Below, piece after piece: positions 7,701-15,757 of a DNA stretch of 61,922 bases (the first letter of the stretch is position 1; every line of letters starts with the position of its first letter). The stretch is taken from the NCBI GenBank assembly GCA_011390565.1, contig JAABSC010000012.1:1-61922 (forward strand). The letters run 5' to 3'. Both the position numbers and the translations under genes were made by a program. Origin of the DNA: Thioalkalivibrio paradoxus. GTDB taxonomy: Bacteria > Pseudomonadota > Gammaproteobacteria > Ectothiorhodospirales > Ectothiorhodospiraceae. Under the pieces are notes generated by a model. It was not told where the DNA came from and searched no databases. It was given only the letters and a program-made list of their open reading frames with translations.

Positions 7701-9131
7701 ATGCACATGATACGGCGACTTGCGGGGGCTTTGCTGTTGACAACCGCTTGCGTGGCGATGGCGGGGCCGGTTCAGTCTGCGCTCCCGGATCCGCTGCGCG
7801 AGGCGATCATCGAGGCCATCAACACGAACCCCGAGGTCCAGGAGCGTTGGCATGATTTCCTCGCGGCCGAGGAAGGCAGGAACGTCGCACGCGGTCGCTT
7901 TCTCCCCGAGGTGGATCTGGAGTTGTCCGTTGCGCGCGAGTATCAGGACTCCGACGATTTCGGCAACCTGTCGCGCGACCCCGTGAGGGCCGAACTCTCG
8001 CTGAACCAGATGATCTGGGACGGTTTCTACACCAGTGCGGAGGTCAATCGCCTGGGGCACACCAAGATGGTGCGCTACTACGAGTTGCTGGAAGCTGCCG
8101 AGCAGGCCGCGCTGGAAGCCATTCGGGCCTACGCGGACGTGGAGCGCTACCGCGAACTGGTGATACTGGCGGAGGATACCTACCGCACCCACCGTGAAGT
8201 CTATGACCAGGTGGCGGATCTGGCCCGCACTGGCGTGGGTCCTGGCGCCGATCTGGAGACGGCGACGGGCCGTGTGGCGCTCGCGGAGTCGAACCTGCTC
8301 ACCGAGATCGCGAACCTGCATGACGTGAGTGCGCGCTTCCTGCGCATCGTGGGGCGGATGCCTTCCGAGGATTACTTCGAGATGATCGACGTGGTGCCGG
8401 GCGATGCCCTCCCCGAGACGGTCGACGAGGCGGTTCGCACAGCCTTGACGTCCAACCCGGCGATGTTCGCGTCGTTTGAGAACGTGTTGTCGGCCGACGA
8501 GCAGGTGCGCGTGGGCCGGTCCTACTACCACCCGCAGCTGGATTTCCGGGCCCAGACCGCCCGGGATAACGCCCTGACCAGCACCTTTGTCGAGGACAAT
8601 GCAGAACGCTGGGTGACCGACAGCACCATCGGGCTGGTGTTGCGCCTGAACCTGTTCCGGGGTCTGGCGGACAAGGCGCGGATCGGCCAGTTCATCGCCG
8701 AATCCGACCGTGCCAGGGATCAGCGTGAGAACGTCTGCCGCAATATCCGTCAGACGGTGGCGGTCGCCTTCAACGACATCAAGGTCGCGGAAGAACGCCT
8801 TGTCTATCTCGATCAGTACCAGCTCTCGAGCGATCGTGTCCGTACCGCGTATCTGCAGCAATTCAACATCGGGCAACGCACACTGCTTGACCTGCTGGAT
8901 ACCGAGAATGAGTTCTTCGAGGCACGTCGCGCCTACGTCGAGGCTCAGTTCGACTACGAGGTCGCGAAGGCGCGTGCGCTGGCGGGCCTCGGTCAGCTGC
9001 TCACTTCGCTCGAGATCGCGCGGGACGAGATGCCCGAGATCGACAGCGAGACGGTGATCGATCCTGAAGAGCTTTGCCCGCCGCTCGCCCCGGTGGTGCT
9101 TCAGGTGGAGCGGAACAGCCTGTTCCGTTGA
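7701..9131 (+). CDS. lapE: TolC-family outer-membrane channel (LapE-like)
   Basis: 476 residues with a signal peptide (MIRRLAGALLLTTACVAMAG) and two halves of the TolC outer-membrane efflux fold: long helices with LxxAxxxAxxxN-type patterns and LFRG, QTVAVAFNDIK near the C-terminal half. In Lap systems this channel exports the adhesin and holds its retention module. The context with lapG/lapD and the adhesin supports that role. No lapB (ABC transporter) or lapC (membrane-fusion protein) is in this window. GAGGGG precedes the ATG. The upstream intergenic region 7462-7700 has an A/T-rich island at 7521-7560 that probably holds divergent promoters, but no clear pair of boxes. Confidence 0.85.
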   Translation: MHMIRRLAGALLLTTACVAMAGPVQSALPDPLREAIIEAINTNPEVQERWHDFLAAEEGRNVARGRFLPEVDLELSVAREYQDSDDFGNLSRDPVRAELSLNQMIWDGFYTSAEVNRLGHTKMVRYYELLEAAEQAALEAIRAYADVERYRELVILAEDTYRTHREVYDQVADLARTGVGPGADLETATGRVALAESNLLTEIANLHDVSARFLRIVGRMPSEDYFEMIDVVPGDALPETVDEAVRTALTSNPAMFASFENVLSADEQVRVGRSYYHPQLDFRAQTARDNALTSTFVEDNAERWVTDSTIGLVLRLNLFRGLADKARIGQFIAESDRARDQRENVCRNIRQTVAVAFNDIKVAEERLVYLDQYQLSSDRVRTAYLQQFNIGQRTLLDLLDTENEFFEARRAYVEAQFDYEVAKARALAGLGQLLTSLEIARDEMPEIDSETVIDPEELCPPLAPVVLQVERNSLFR

Positions 9132-9186
9132 GCGGCGGATCGCCCGGGGCCGGATTCAGGCCCAGGGACCGCAGACATCCGTGTCG

Positions 9187-9228
9187 GAGCCCGGCGACTC
9201 TTCAGAGTCCCCGGGCTCTTTCATTTTC
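9187..9228 (+). terminator. intrinsic terminator after the tolC-family gene
   Basis: GAGCCCGG (9187-9194) pairs with CCGGGCTC (9211-9218), and inside it GACTC pairs with GAGTC around a TTCA loop: about 13 base pairs in all. TTTCATTTT follows. Confidence 0.9.
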
Positions 9229-9494
9229 AGGTCCTGAGCAGGTCCTGCGGACAGCCACGGTGAGTTCCCGCGCTCTTCCGTGGTGTGCAGCCTTGGTTCA
9301 ATCAAAGGCCGGTCGCTGGCTTGAACAGTGGGGCCAAGCCGAGGCGCCGGCGGTGCAGGGCAACGGTCGGAACCGTCCTCTCTCCCGGTGCATCGATGCG
9401 CCAGGATCGGGATTGACACAGGACGGGCGTCGATCCCGGGCGGGTGTGCGGTCGGCCATGCCGAGCCGGTTCGGGGGAGGAGCGAACGCCTGTG
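9229..9494. other. intergenic stretch without recognised content
   Basis: This lies between the terminator and the convergent diguanylate cyclase gene. Short ORFs here have no family features, and I see no promoter, repeat or structured RNA. Confidence 0.5.
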
Positions 9495-10580
9495 TCAGGC
9501 GGCGGAGTCGCTCTCGATCGTCTCGCGCGTGTATACGGTGACCCGGTTGCGACCGGCTTTCTTGCTCGCGTACATCGCCAGGTCCGCGCGGCCCATCAGG
9601 TCGTCGATGTCCTGCGAATCGCTTGGGAAGGTCGCGAGACCCACGCTTACGGTGGTCTCGATCGTCCCGCCGTTCGGTGAGAAGCCCATGGCGGCAATGG
9701 CCGCGCGGACGCGTTCCGCCGCATCGCGGCCCGTGGTCGCGCTGGTGTTGGGAAGCAATACGACGAACTCATCGCCTCCGAAACGTGCGACGACGTCCGA
9801 GCCCCGCAACACGTGCTTCATGGTCTCGACCATGCGAATGATAAGGCGGTTGCCGGCCTCGTGACCAAAGCGGTCGTTCGTGGTCTTGAGGTTGTCGGCG
9901 TCCACCATCATCACGGTGAAATGGGTTTGTTCCCGCTCGGCACGGGCATGTTCCCGCTCGATCGCCGAACGGAATCCGCGCATGTTGGGCAGACCGGTCA
10001 GGGAGTCGGTCTCGGACAGGTAGCGCAGAAAGATGCCGGTCGCGGACATGTCCGCTGCGAGCAGCGCGGTGAGGTAGGCCACGAGCAACAGCGGTGCCAG
10101 CTTCAGCATTACGCTGCTGAAGGTGATGTAGGTGAGGAAGTCATCCCCCAGCTGCACGTAGGCAGCCAGCAGGTAGAACACCGCGATCAGGCTCACTACG
10201 CCGAGGGTCAGCAGCGTGCCGAGGGTCAGCGCGGCGAAGACGATCGGAAGCAGGAACAGGTTCACCATCACGCTGTCCGCCTTGCCGGTATGCCAGACGA
10301 CGAACGCCGTGAGCGTGATCATCGCCATGGTTTCGACGGCGAGTTTCCAGCGGGCCTCGGAGGTGAACAGGTTGAGGTAGCGAAAGCCGATGACCAATAC
10401 GGCGTAGACCGCGGAGGCGATCGTGATCTCGAAACTTGAATCGCCCCCATCCAGGATAACCAGGTAGACCAGCACCAGCGCGAGCAGCAGCCACTCGATT
10501 TCGGCCAGTGTCCGGCTGAAATTCCTGAGTTCGGCTTGGTTCGAGTTGATCTTTTCGTCCAAACCACCGCGCATGCTCAT
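9495..10580 (-). CDS. membrane-bound diguanylate cyclase (GGDEF)
   Basis: About 361 residues from ATG 10580; the frame stays open to 10751, but the extra N-terminal residues look unlike protein and no start has a clear ribosome-binding site. Five or six hydrophobic helices are followed by a complete GGDEF domain. The active site reads RFGGDEFVVLLP, and an RGSD upstream of it matches the RxxD inhibitory site, so it should make c-di-GMP and be product-inhibited. It has no EAL domain. Its position next to lapG/lapD/lapE suggests it may supply the LapD signal, which is inference only. Confidence 0.88.
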   Translation of the reverse strand: MSMRGGLDEKINSNQAELRNFSRTLAEIEWLLLALVLVYLVILDGGDSSFEITIASAVYAVLVIGFRYLNLFTSEARWKLAVETMAMITLTAFVVWHTGKADSVMVNLFLLPIVFAALTLGTLLTLGVVSLIAVFYLLAAYVQLGDDFLTYITFSSVMLKLAPLLLVAYLTALLAADMSATGIFLRYLSETDSLTGLPNMRGFRSAIEREHARAEREQTHFTVMMVDADNLKTTNDRFGHEAGNRLIIRMVETMKHVLRGSDVVARFGGDEFVVLLPNTSATTGRDAAERVRAAIAAMGFSPNGGTIETTVSVGLATFPSDSQDIDDLMGRADLAMYASKKAGRNRVTVYTRETIESDSAA

Positions 10581-10945
10581 GTGCTTCGATATCCAGATGG
10601 TTGTCATGGGCCAATGAACTGACCGCATTCGTGGAAGGCTGAAGAAGCTGATGCTGTCTGTCCTCTTCTGGCCCTGCCGTGGCAGGCGCTTCAATCGAAG
10701 CCCGATCATCGCAGGAGGTCCCCGAGCCGCCGGTCCGTTGGAGAGGCCCATGGCCCTGTTGCCTTGCGCGTCGGCTCGGTGTGATGCCGAAAGCTTGGCG
10801 ACAGTTTACCCGAAAGCATTCCCGGTGGAACCCGTGTGTTCCAGAGGGTGCGATCGGAGCTGAGCGCAAGCCGCGCGCGGCTCCCGACGACCTTCGCCAC
10901 GCCGATGTCGGAATCGTGGGGGCTGGCCAAAAGGGATCGTTGTGA
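10581..10945. other. intergenic stretch upstream of the cyclase gene
   Basis: 365 bases between two minus-strand genes. It should contain the promoter of the cyclase gene. A TAAACT at 10808-10803 (minus strand) could be a -10 box, but no matching -35 is seen. No terminator for the rhomboid gene and no other element was identified. Confidence 0.4.
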
Positions 10946-11602
10946 TCAGCTTCGATCGTGCTCCGAGGGCAGCACCTCCTCGTCCTCGGCTTCGTCCTGG
11001 CGCAGGCGGGGCGGTGGCATGGGGTCGAGCCGGGCCAACATCACCGCGGCGATCACCCCGGCGATTGCCCCGAACAGGTGGTACTCGAAGGAGATCCCGG
11101 CATCTCCCGGAACGATGCCCGAGGCCATGCCGCCGAAGACCAGGAACACGACGATGGCCAGGACGATCGAGAGCGGGTCACGCCGCAGAAGCCCCATGGC
11201 CACCACATAGAAGAGCAGGCCATGGGTGAGTCCGCTGATACCGATGTGGAAGCTCGGTCGCGCGAACAACCAGACGCCCAGCCCGCTCAACAGCCAGATC
11301 ACGGGAATCGCGTGGCGGGTGGCGCGCGGGTATCCGTACAGCGCCAGGACACCCAGTCCAAGCAGCGATGGCGTATTCGCCAGCAAATGGCTCCAGGAGT
11401 CGTGCACCAGCGGCGCGGTCAGGATTCCCGGCAAACCGGAGAGCGTGCGCGGAAGTACACCGAAGGACACCCAGTTGCTCTGGCTCCACGCCTGGTGAAT
11501 CGCGAGCAGCCACAGCAGACCCACACCCAGTAGCGGCCAGAACAGAGCCCACCGCAGGCGCATGCCGGGCCGTTCGTTGCCACCGGGGGACGAGGCGCTC
11601 AT
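10946..11602 (-). CDS. rhomboid-family intramembrane serine protease
   Basis: 218 residues from ATG 11602 (GTG 11632 also possible). It has about six membrane helices. The catalytic Ser is S123 in GISG and the catalytic His is H175 in EYHLFGAIAG; H72 and N76 (SHLLAN) match the conserved His/Asn of the second helix. The hydrophilic tail after the last helix is acidic. Rhomboids cleave transmembrane substrates within the bilayer; no substrate is evident here. The start lacks a good Shine-Dalgarno. Confidence 0.85.
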   Translation of the reverse strand: MSASSPGGNERPGMRLRWALFWPLLGVGLLWLLAIHQAWSQSNWVSFGVLPRTLSGLPGILTAPLVHDSWSHLLANTPSLLGLGVLALYGYPRATRHAIPVIWLLSGLGVWLFARPSFHIGISGLTHGLLFYVVAMGLLRRDPLSIVLAIVVFLVFGGMASGIVPGDAGISFEYHLFGAIAGVIAAVMLARLDPMPPPRLRQDEAEDEEVLPSEHDRS

Positions 11603-11923
11603 GCTCGGGAAGATACGAGGTTGCCGGTGCACCGGGCAATACGTGGCGGCACGGTTGGGGATTTACAAAGCGCGGCTATTCCCGAGCACCCCGTTACCGT
11701 CCATAATGGCGGGGAATGGGACTTTGTACCCAGTGCAGTTAGACTGCAGGCGGGAGCAGGCGGCTACCCCGAAACGGTGTCCGCACAGCCCACTAGATGG
11801 TCTCCGGACCCGGAGCTCCGCCCCCTTGTCACGACAAGCCGGCCGAAAGTCCGCGAACACGCCCGTGTGCGTTCCGGGCCGCATGGTCGTGCTTTTTCGC
11901 ACCATGATGGAGAAAGATCCGAA
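11603..11923. other. intergenic stretch between divergent genes
   Basis: 321 bases between the rhomboid gene (minus) and the glycine-rich gene (plus). It has A/T-richer patches around 11660-11710, including TTTACA and CATAAT hexamers spaced too far apart to form one promoter. No repeat or RNA gene is recognised. Confidence 0.4.
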
Positions 11924-12214
11924 ATGAACGAACCGCAACCCGTCTCTCCGCGCCGGCGCCTGCAGGAACTGCTCGCGATTCCGGACAACCGCCGGACCGA
12001 AGCCCAATGGGATGAACTGAACGAACTCGAGATTTCCCTGGCACCGGTCAATCAGGCCGTGGATCCGGACAAGCAGCGCCAGCGTTCAAATGGTGGCGGT
12101 GGCGGTGGCGGTGGCGGGAGCCCAGGAGGCGACGGGCGCTCCGGAAGGAGTCCCAAAAGCCGCAAATCCTCGATGCGGCCCCAGAAACGGCCGCCCCGTG
12201 CCGCGGAGTCCTGA
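11924..12214 (+). CDS. small protein with polyglycine run, unknown function
   Basis: 96 residues. The N-terminal half is a charged, probably helical segment (RRRLQELLAIPDNRRTEAQWDELNELEISLAP). Residues 57-65 are nine consecutive glycines encoded by (GGTGGC)4-GGG, and the tail is very basic (SGRSPKSRKSS...). It has no signal peptide or membrane segment. GGAG lies 11 bases before the ATG. I do not recognise the family. The basic, disordered tail could bind nucleic acid, which is speculation. It is followed by an inverted-repeat region and then recC. Confidence 0.6.
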   Translation: MNEPQPVSPRRRLQELLAIPDNRRTEAQWDELNELEISLAPVNQAVDPDKQRQRSNGGGGGGGGGSPGGDGRSGRSPKSRKSSMRPQKRPPRAAES

Positions 12215-12224
12215 TCGTCCGGAC

Positions 12225-12420
12225 ATTGGCGTCGATCGCCAGGGCTGTACAGTGTCCCGTCACACGTTTAACGGCGCATCGCCCGAAGGGAGCCCCCGGT
12301 CGACGCCAATGCGGTGTTGCAGCGCTTGACAGGTCGGTGGCCATTGCCGTGCGCGCTGCGCCTGGCCCTGACGCCGCTCCGGGGCTCTGAAGGCGCCATC
12401 CGACGTGTGACGGGTCACTA
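12225..12420. repeat. two interleaved long-range inverted repeats
   Basis: Arm CAGTGTCCCGTCACACG at 12250-12266 pairs with 12404-12420 (15 of 17 bases). An independent perfect 11-bp pair, ATTGGCGTCGA at 12225-12235 and TCGACGCCAAT at 12300-12310, is interleaved with it rather than nested. The region sits directly upstream of recC, whose ATG is at 12428. It could be a small mobile element with terminal inverted repeats or a structured leader. No target-site duplication is obvious. Confidence 0.55.
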
Positions 12421-12427
12421 GGGCGCC

Positions 12428-15400
12428 ATGCTGCATCTCTATCATCATCACGATCTGAACCGGCTGGCTGAACTGCTGGCTGCGTTGCTTCGCACCGCCC
12501 CGCTCCCATCACCACTCGTCGCCGAACGGATCCTCGTCGCGAACCACGGCGTCGGCCGCTGGCTGCAGGCCCAGCTGGCGGAAAGCGACGGGATCGCCGC
12601 GAACATCGAGTTCATTCTTCCGGCGAAATTCATCTGGGCCGATCTGCCGGCCCAGCTGGAGGAACCGGAGACGGGGTCGGTGTACTTCCGTGAGCGGCTG
12701 CGCTGGCACCTGTACCGCCTGCTTCCGGCGCTGGCGGGCGAGGACGCCGCGGTGGCCCGTTATCTTGCCGCGGACCCCGCCGAGATCCAGCGTCTGCAAC
12801 TCGCGGATCGGCTGGCGGATGTGTTCGACCAATATCAGGTGTTCCGGGGCGAGATGCTGGCCGCCTGGACCGCTGGCCGACGCGTGGGAGAGGGCGCGAC
12901 GGAACAGTGGCAGTCGCGTCTCTGGCGGCAGCTCGTATCGGCGCTGGGCCCCGAGCACCGCTCGACGCGCCTGCGCGCGATGATCCGCCGGCTTCTGACG
13001 GGCGATGCCCCGGTGTCCGAGCAGCGCCTGTTCTGCTTCGGAATCGCAAGCCTGCCCCCGGACTACCTGCGCCTGCTCTACGCGCTGGGCCGGAACCGGG
13101 AGGTGCATCTGCTGCTGCCCAATCCGTCGGACGTCTACTGGGGCGACCTCAGTACCCGGCGAACGCACCTGCATGTGTCCCGGGAAGACAACCCACCCGC
13201 GGAGGAACACGCGTTCGAGATCGGACACCCCTTGCTGGCGTCGCTGGGCCGGCCGGTCCGGGATTTCATCCGGATGCTGTATTCCGACGAGATGACCGGG
13301 ATCCAGGAACCGGAACTGGGCGAGCTGATGGCCTACGCGCCGCCCGGTGACGGTTGCCTGCTGCACCGGATTCAGACTGGAATCATCCGTCTCGATGCTG
13401 CCGGCGATGCGGCGGAGCTGGCGCCGGACGATATCTCCCTGCAGGTGCACAGCTGCCACGGACCGTTGCGTGAAGTGCAGGTGCTGCATGACCAGTTGCT
13501 GGATCTGCTTGCCAGGGATGCATCGCTGCAGCCACGGGATATCGTCGTGATGACACCGGACCCGGCCGCCTACGCCCCCGCCATCGAGAGCGTGTTCGGC
13601 GCGGCCCGGGGCGGCCGGTTCATCCCCTGGTCGGTATCCGGACGGCCGCGCAGCGCGGGACACCCGATCGTGCAGACGTTCCGGCAACTGCTGGAACTGC
13701 CGCTTTCGCGCTGGACGGCGTCGGAGGTGATGGCGCTGGCCGCCGTGCCCGCGGTGATGCGGCGCTTCGGCCTGGATGCGCCGGCGCTGGATACGCTTGG
13801 CCACTGGGTGCACGCGTCCGGCATCCGCTGGGGGCGCGATGCCGAAACCCGTCAGCGCTTCGGTGCGGGCGCCTACGACGCGAACACCTGGATGTTCGGA
13901 CTGGACCGCCTGTTGCTCGGCAGCGTATTCAACGACGAGGACACGCTGGTCGACGATGTCGCCCCCTGGACCGACCTAGAGGGCGGCGCCGCCGAGATGC
14001 TGGGTCAGCTGTACAGGCTGGTGCAGGAACTGGGACAGTGGCAGCGCACGCTCTCCCGGGAGCACGCCGCGGGAGAATGGCGCCGGACGTTCAACGTTCT
14101 GCTGGACCGGCTGTTCGACGTCGATCCGGACGACCGTCCGGAGCGGGAGGCCCTGGACGCGGTCCACGACGTGCTCGACGTGCTGCTGACGGCCGACGAC
14201 TGTCTCGAGGGCCAGCCGCTGTCGTGGCTGGCGCTGCGCGAGGCGTTGGTGGCGGAGCTGAACCAGCCGGGTCGGCGTCAGCCGTTCCTGTCTGGAGGGG
14301 TGACGTTTGCGGACCTGGAGTCGCTCGCCGGCGTGCCCTTTCGTGTGGTCTGTCTGCTGGGAATGAACGACGGCGTGTTTCCGCGCCAGGACGGCGGCCG
14401 CGAGTTCAATCTGATGCTGCAGCGGCACCTTCTGGGGGACCGCAGCAACCGGGATGCCGACCGCCAGTTCTTCCTGCAGTCTTTGCTGGCGGCGCGCGAC
14501 GTGTTCTATCTCAGCTACACGGGCTGCGACGTGCGTAGCGGCGAGATCCTGAAACCGGCCACCACGGTGAGCGAGTTTCTGGATTTCGTCCGCAGCCATC
14601 ACGTCCCAGGCCTGAGCGCCGCGCAGTTCGAGGAGCGACTGATCACCCGGCAGCCGATGCAGCCCTTCAGCCGTCAGTATTTCGTGTCGGGCGCGAATGC
14701 ACGCGTGTTCACTTTTGCCGCTGGCTGGCGGGATGCCGCCGGAGCCCGGTCGGGTCCGCGTGGGCCTGCGCCTGGACTGATGGACGACAGCGTGGCGGTC
14801 GCAGCGATCCCGGAGCGTCTGGACCTGGATGCGCTTCGGAACTTCTACCGGAACCCGGCGCAGGCGTTTCTGCAGGAGCGGCTGGGGCTGGTGCTCGGCG
14901 ATTCCGGCGCGGGATTGGACGACGACGAGCCTTTCGAGCTGGACGGTCTGGCCGGATGGCAGTTGCGGCGCGCGCTGCTGGATGCGGACCCCGACGTGCT
15001 GGGGGAGGAACCCGGCGATCAGCCGCCACGACTCTGGCAGCGCCGCGGCGTGCTGCCACCGCCGCCGCTCGACCGTGCCGCCTGGCAACCCGAGGCCGAG
15101 ACGGTGCGCGCGTTGCGGCCGGTTCGGGAGCAGTGCGAACGCGAACCGCCAGTGGTGCTGCACGTCGACCTGGAACTCTCCAGCGGAGTCCGCCTCTGTG
15201 GACGGCTCACCGATGTCCGACCGGAGGGGCTGTGTCGCGTGCGTCCGGGCCGTCTGGCGCTGCGCAACACCCTGGGGGACTGGATCGACTACCTGGCGCT
15301 GGTCGCCTCTGGCGAGGGCTCGCCGAAGCTGCGGCTTGCGGGTGCGACCCAGGGTACGGTCGACCTGCGCGTGGCCGAGGCCGACCCCGGCGAGGCCCGC

Positions 15401-15757
15401 TCGATCCTGGAAGCGCTGGTGTCCTGGTATCTCGAGGGGCAGCGCCGGCCGCTGCCTTTTTTGCCCGATCTGGCCGATCTCTACCTGGAGGAACGCAGCC
15501 GTCGACAGCATCGTGGCGCGAGTCTCCCCGATGCCTCGAACCAGGCATTGGCAGCGGTCAACGCCAGGCTGGATCCTGGGATGCAGCATCCGCACCACGC
15601 CTTGAACGATCCCTGGTTCGCAGCGGTGCTGGCGCCGGGCGCACCGCTGGGTGTCCGTTCCGACGACAGCGTGTTCGTCGCGATCACCGACGCGGCATGC
15701 GCGTTGCTGCACGAACGTCTGCAGCCGGTTGCGGCAGGAGCGGATTCGCATGTCTGA
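12428..15757 (+). CDS. recC: exodeoxyribonuclease V subunit RecC
   Basis: 1109 residues, close to the E. coli length of 1122. The N-terminus (MLHLYHHHDLNRLAELL, then VANHGVGRWLQAQLA) is diagnostic of RecC. RecC holds the inactive-helicase fold that splits the DNA strands and recognises Chi within the RecBCD helicase-nuclease, which processes double-strand ends for recombination. Its stop overlaps the recB start by 8 bp, and recD follows by a 4-bp overlap, so all three are made from one message. Confidence 0.96.
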   Translation: MLHLYHHHDLNRLAELLAALLRTAPLPSPLVAERILVANHGVGRWLQAQLAESDGIAANIEFILPAKFIWADLPAQLEEPETGSVYFRERLRWHLYRLLPALAGEDAAVARYLAADPAEIQRLQLADRLADVFDQYQVFRGEMLAAWTAGRRVGEGATEQWQSRLWRQLVSALGPEHRSTRLRAMIRRLLTGDAPVSEQRLFCFGIASLPPDYLRLLYALGRNREVHLLLPNPSDVYWGDLSTRRTHLHVSREDNPPAEEHAFEIGHPLLASLGRPVRDFIRMLYSDEMTGIQEPELGELMAYAPPGDGCLLHRIQTGIIRLDAAGDAAELAPDDISLQVHSCHGPLREVQVLHDQLLDLLARDASLQPRDIVVMTPDPAAYAPAIESVFGAARGGRFIPWSVSGRPRSAGHPIVQTFRQLLELPLSRWTASEVMALAAVPAVMRRFGLDAPALDTLGHWVHASGIRWGRDAETRQRFGAGAYDANTWMFGLDRLLLGSVFNDEDTLVDDVAPWTDLEGGAAEMLGQLYRLVQELGQWQRTLSREHAAGEWRRTFNVLLDRLFDVDPDDRPEREALDAVHDVLDVLLTADDCLEGQPLSWLALREALVAELNQPGRRQPFLSGGVTFADLESLAGVPFRVVCLLGMNDGVFPRQDGGREFNLMLQRHLLGDRSNRDADRQFFLQSLLAARDVFYLSYTGCDVRSGEILKPATTVSEFLDFVRSHHVPGLSAAQFEERLITRQPMQPFSRQYFVSGANARVFTFAAGWRDAAGARSGPRGPAPGLMDDSVAVAAIPERLDLDALRNFYRNPAQAFLQERLGLVLGDSGAGLDDDEPFELDGLAGWQLRRALLDADPDVLGEEPGDQPPRLWQRRGVLPPPPLDRAAWQPEAETVRALRPVREQCEREPPVVLHVDLELSSGVRLCGRLTDVRPEGLCRVRPGRLALRNTLGDWIDYLALVASGEGSPKLRLAGATQGTVDLRVAEADPGEARSILEALVSWYLEGQRRPLPFLPDLADLYLEERSRRQHRGASLPDASNQALAAVNARLDPGMQHPHHALNDPWFAAVLAPGAPLGVRSDDSVFVAITDAACALLHERLQPVAAGADSHV

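Noticed and set aside
7539..8876. 445-codon open frame antisense to the tolC-family gene
   Set aside because: The plus-strand protein has a signal peptide and TolC-like pattern; this frame is a composition artefact.
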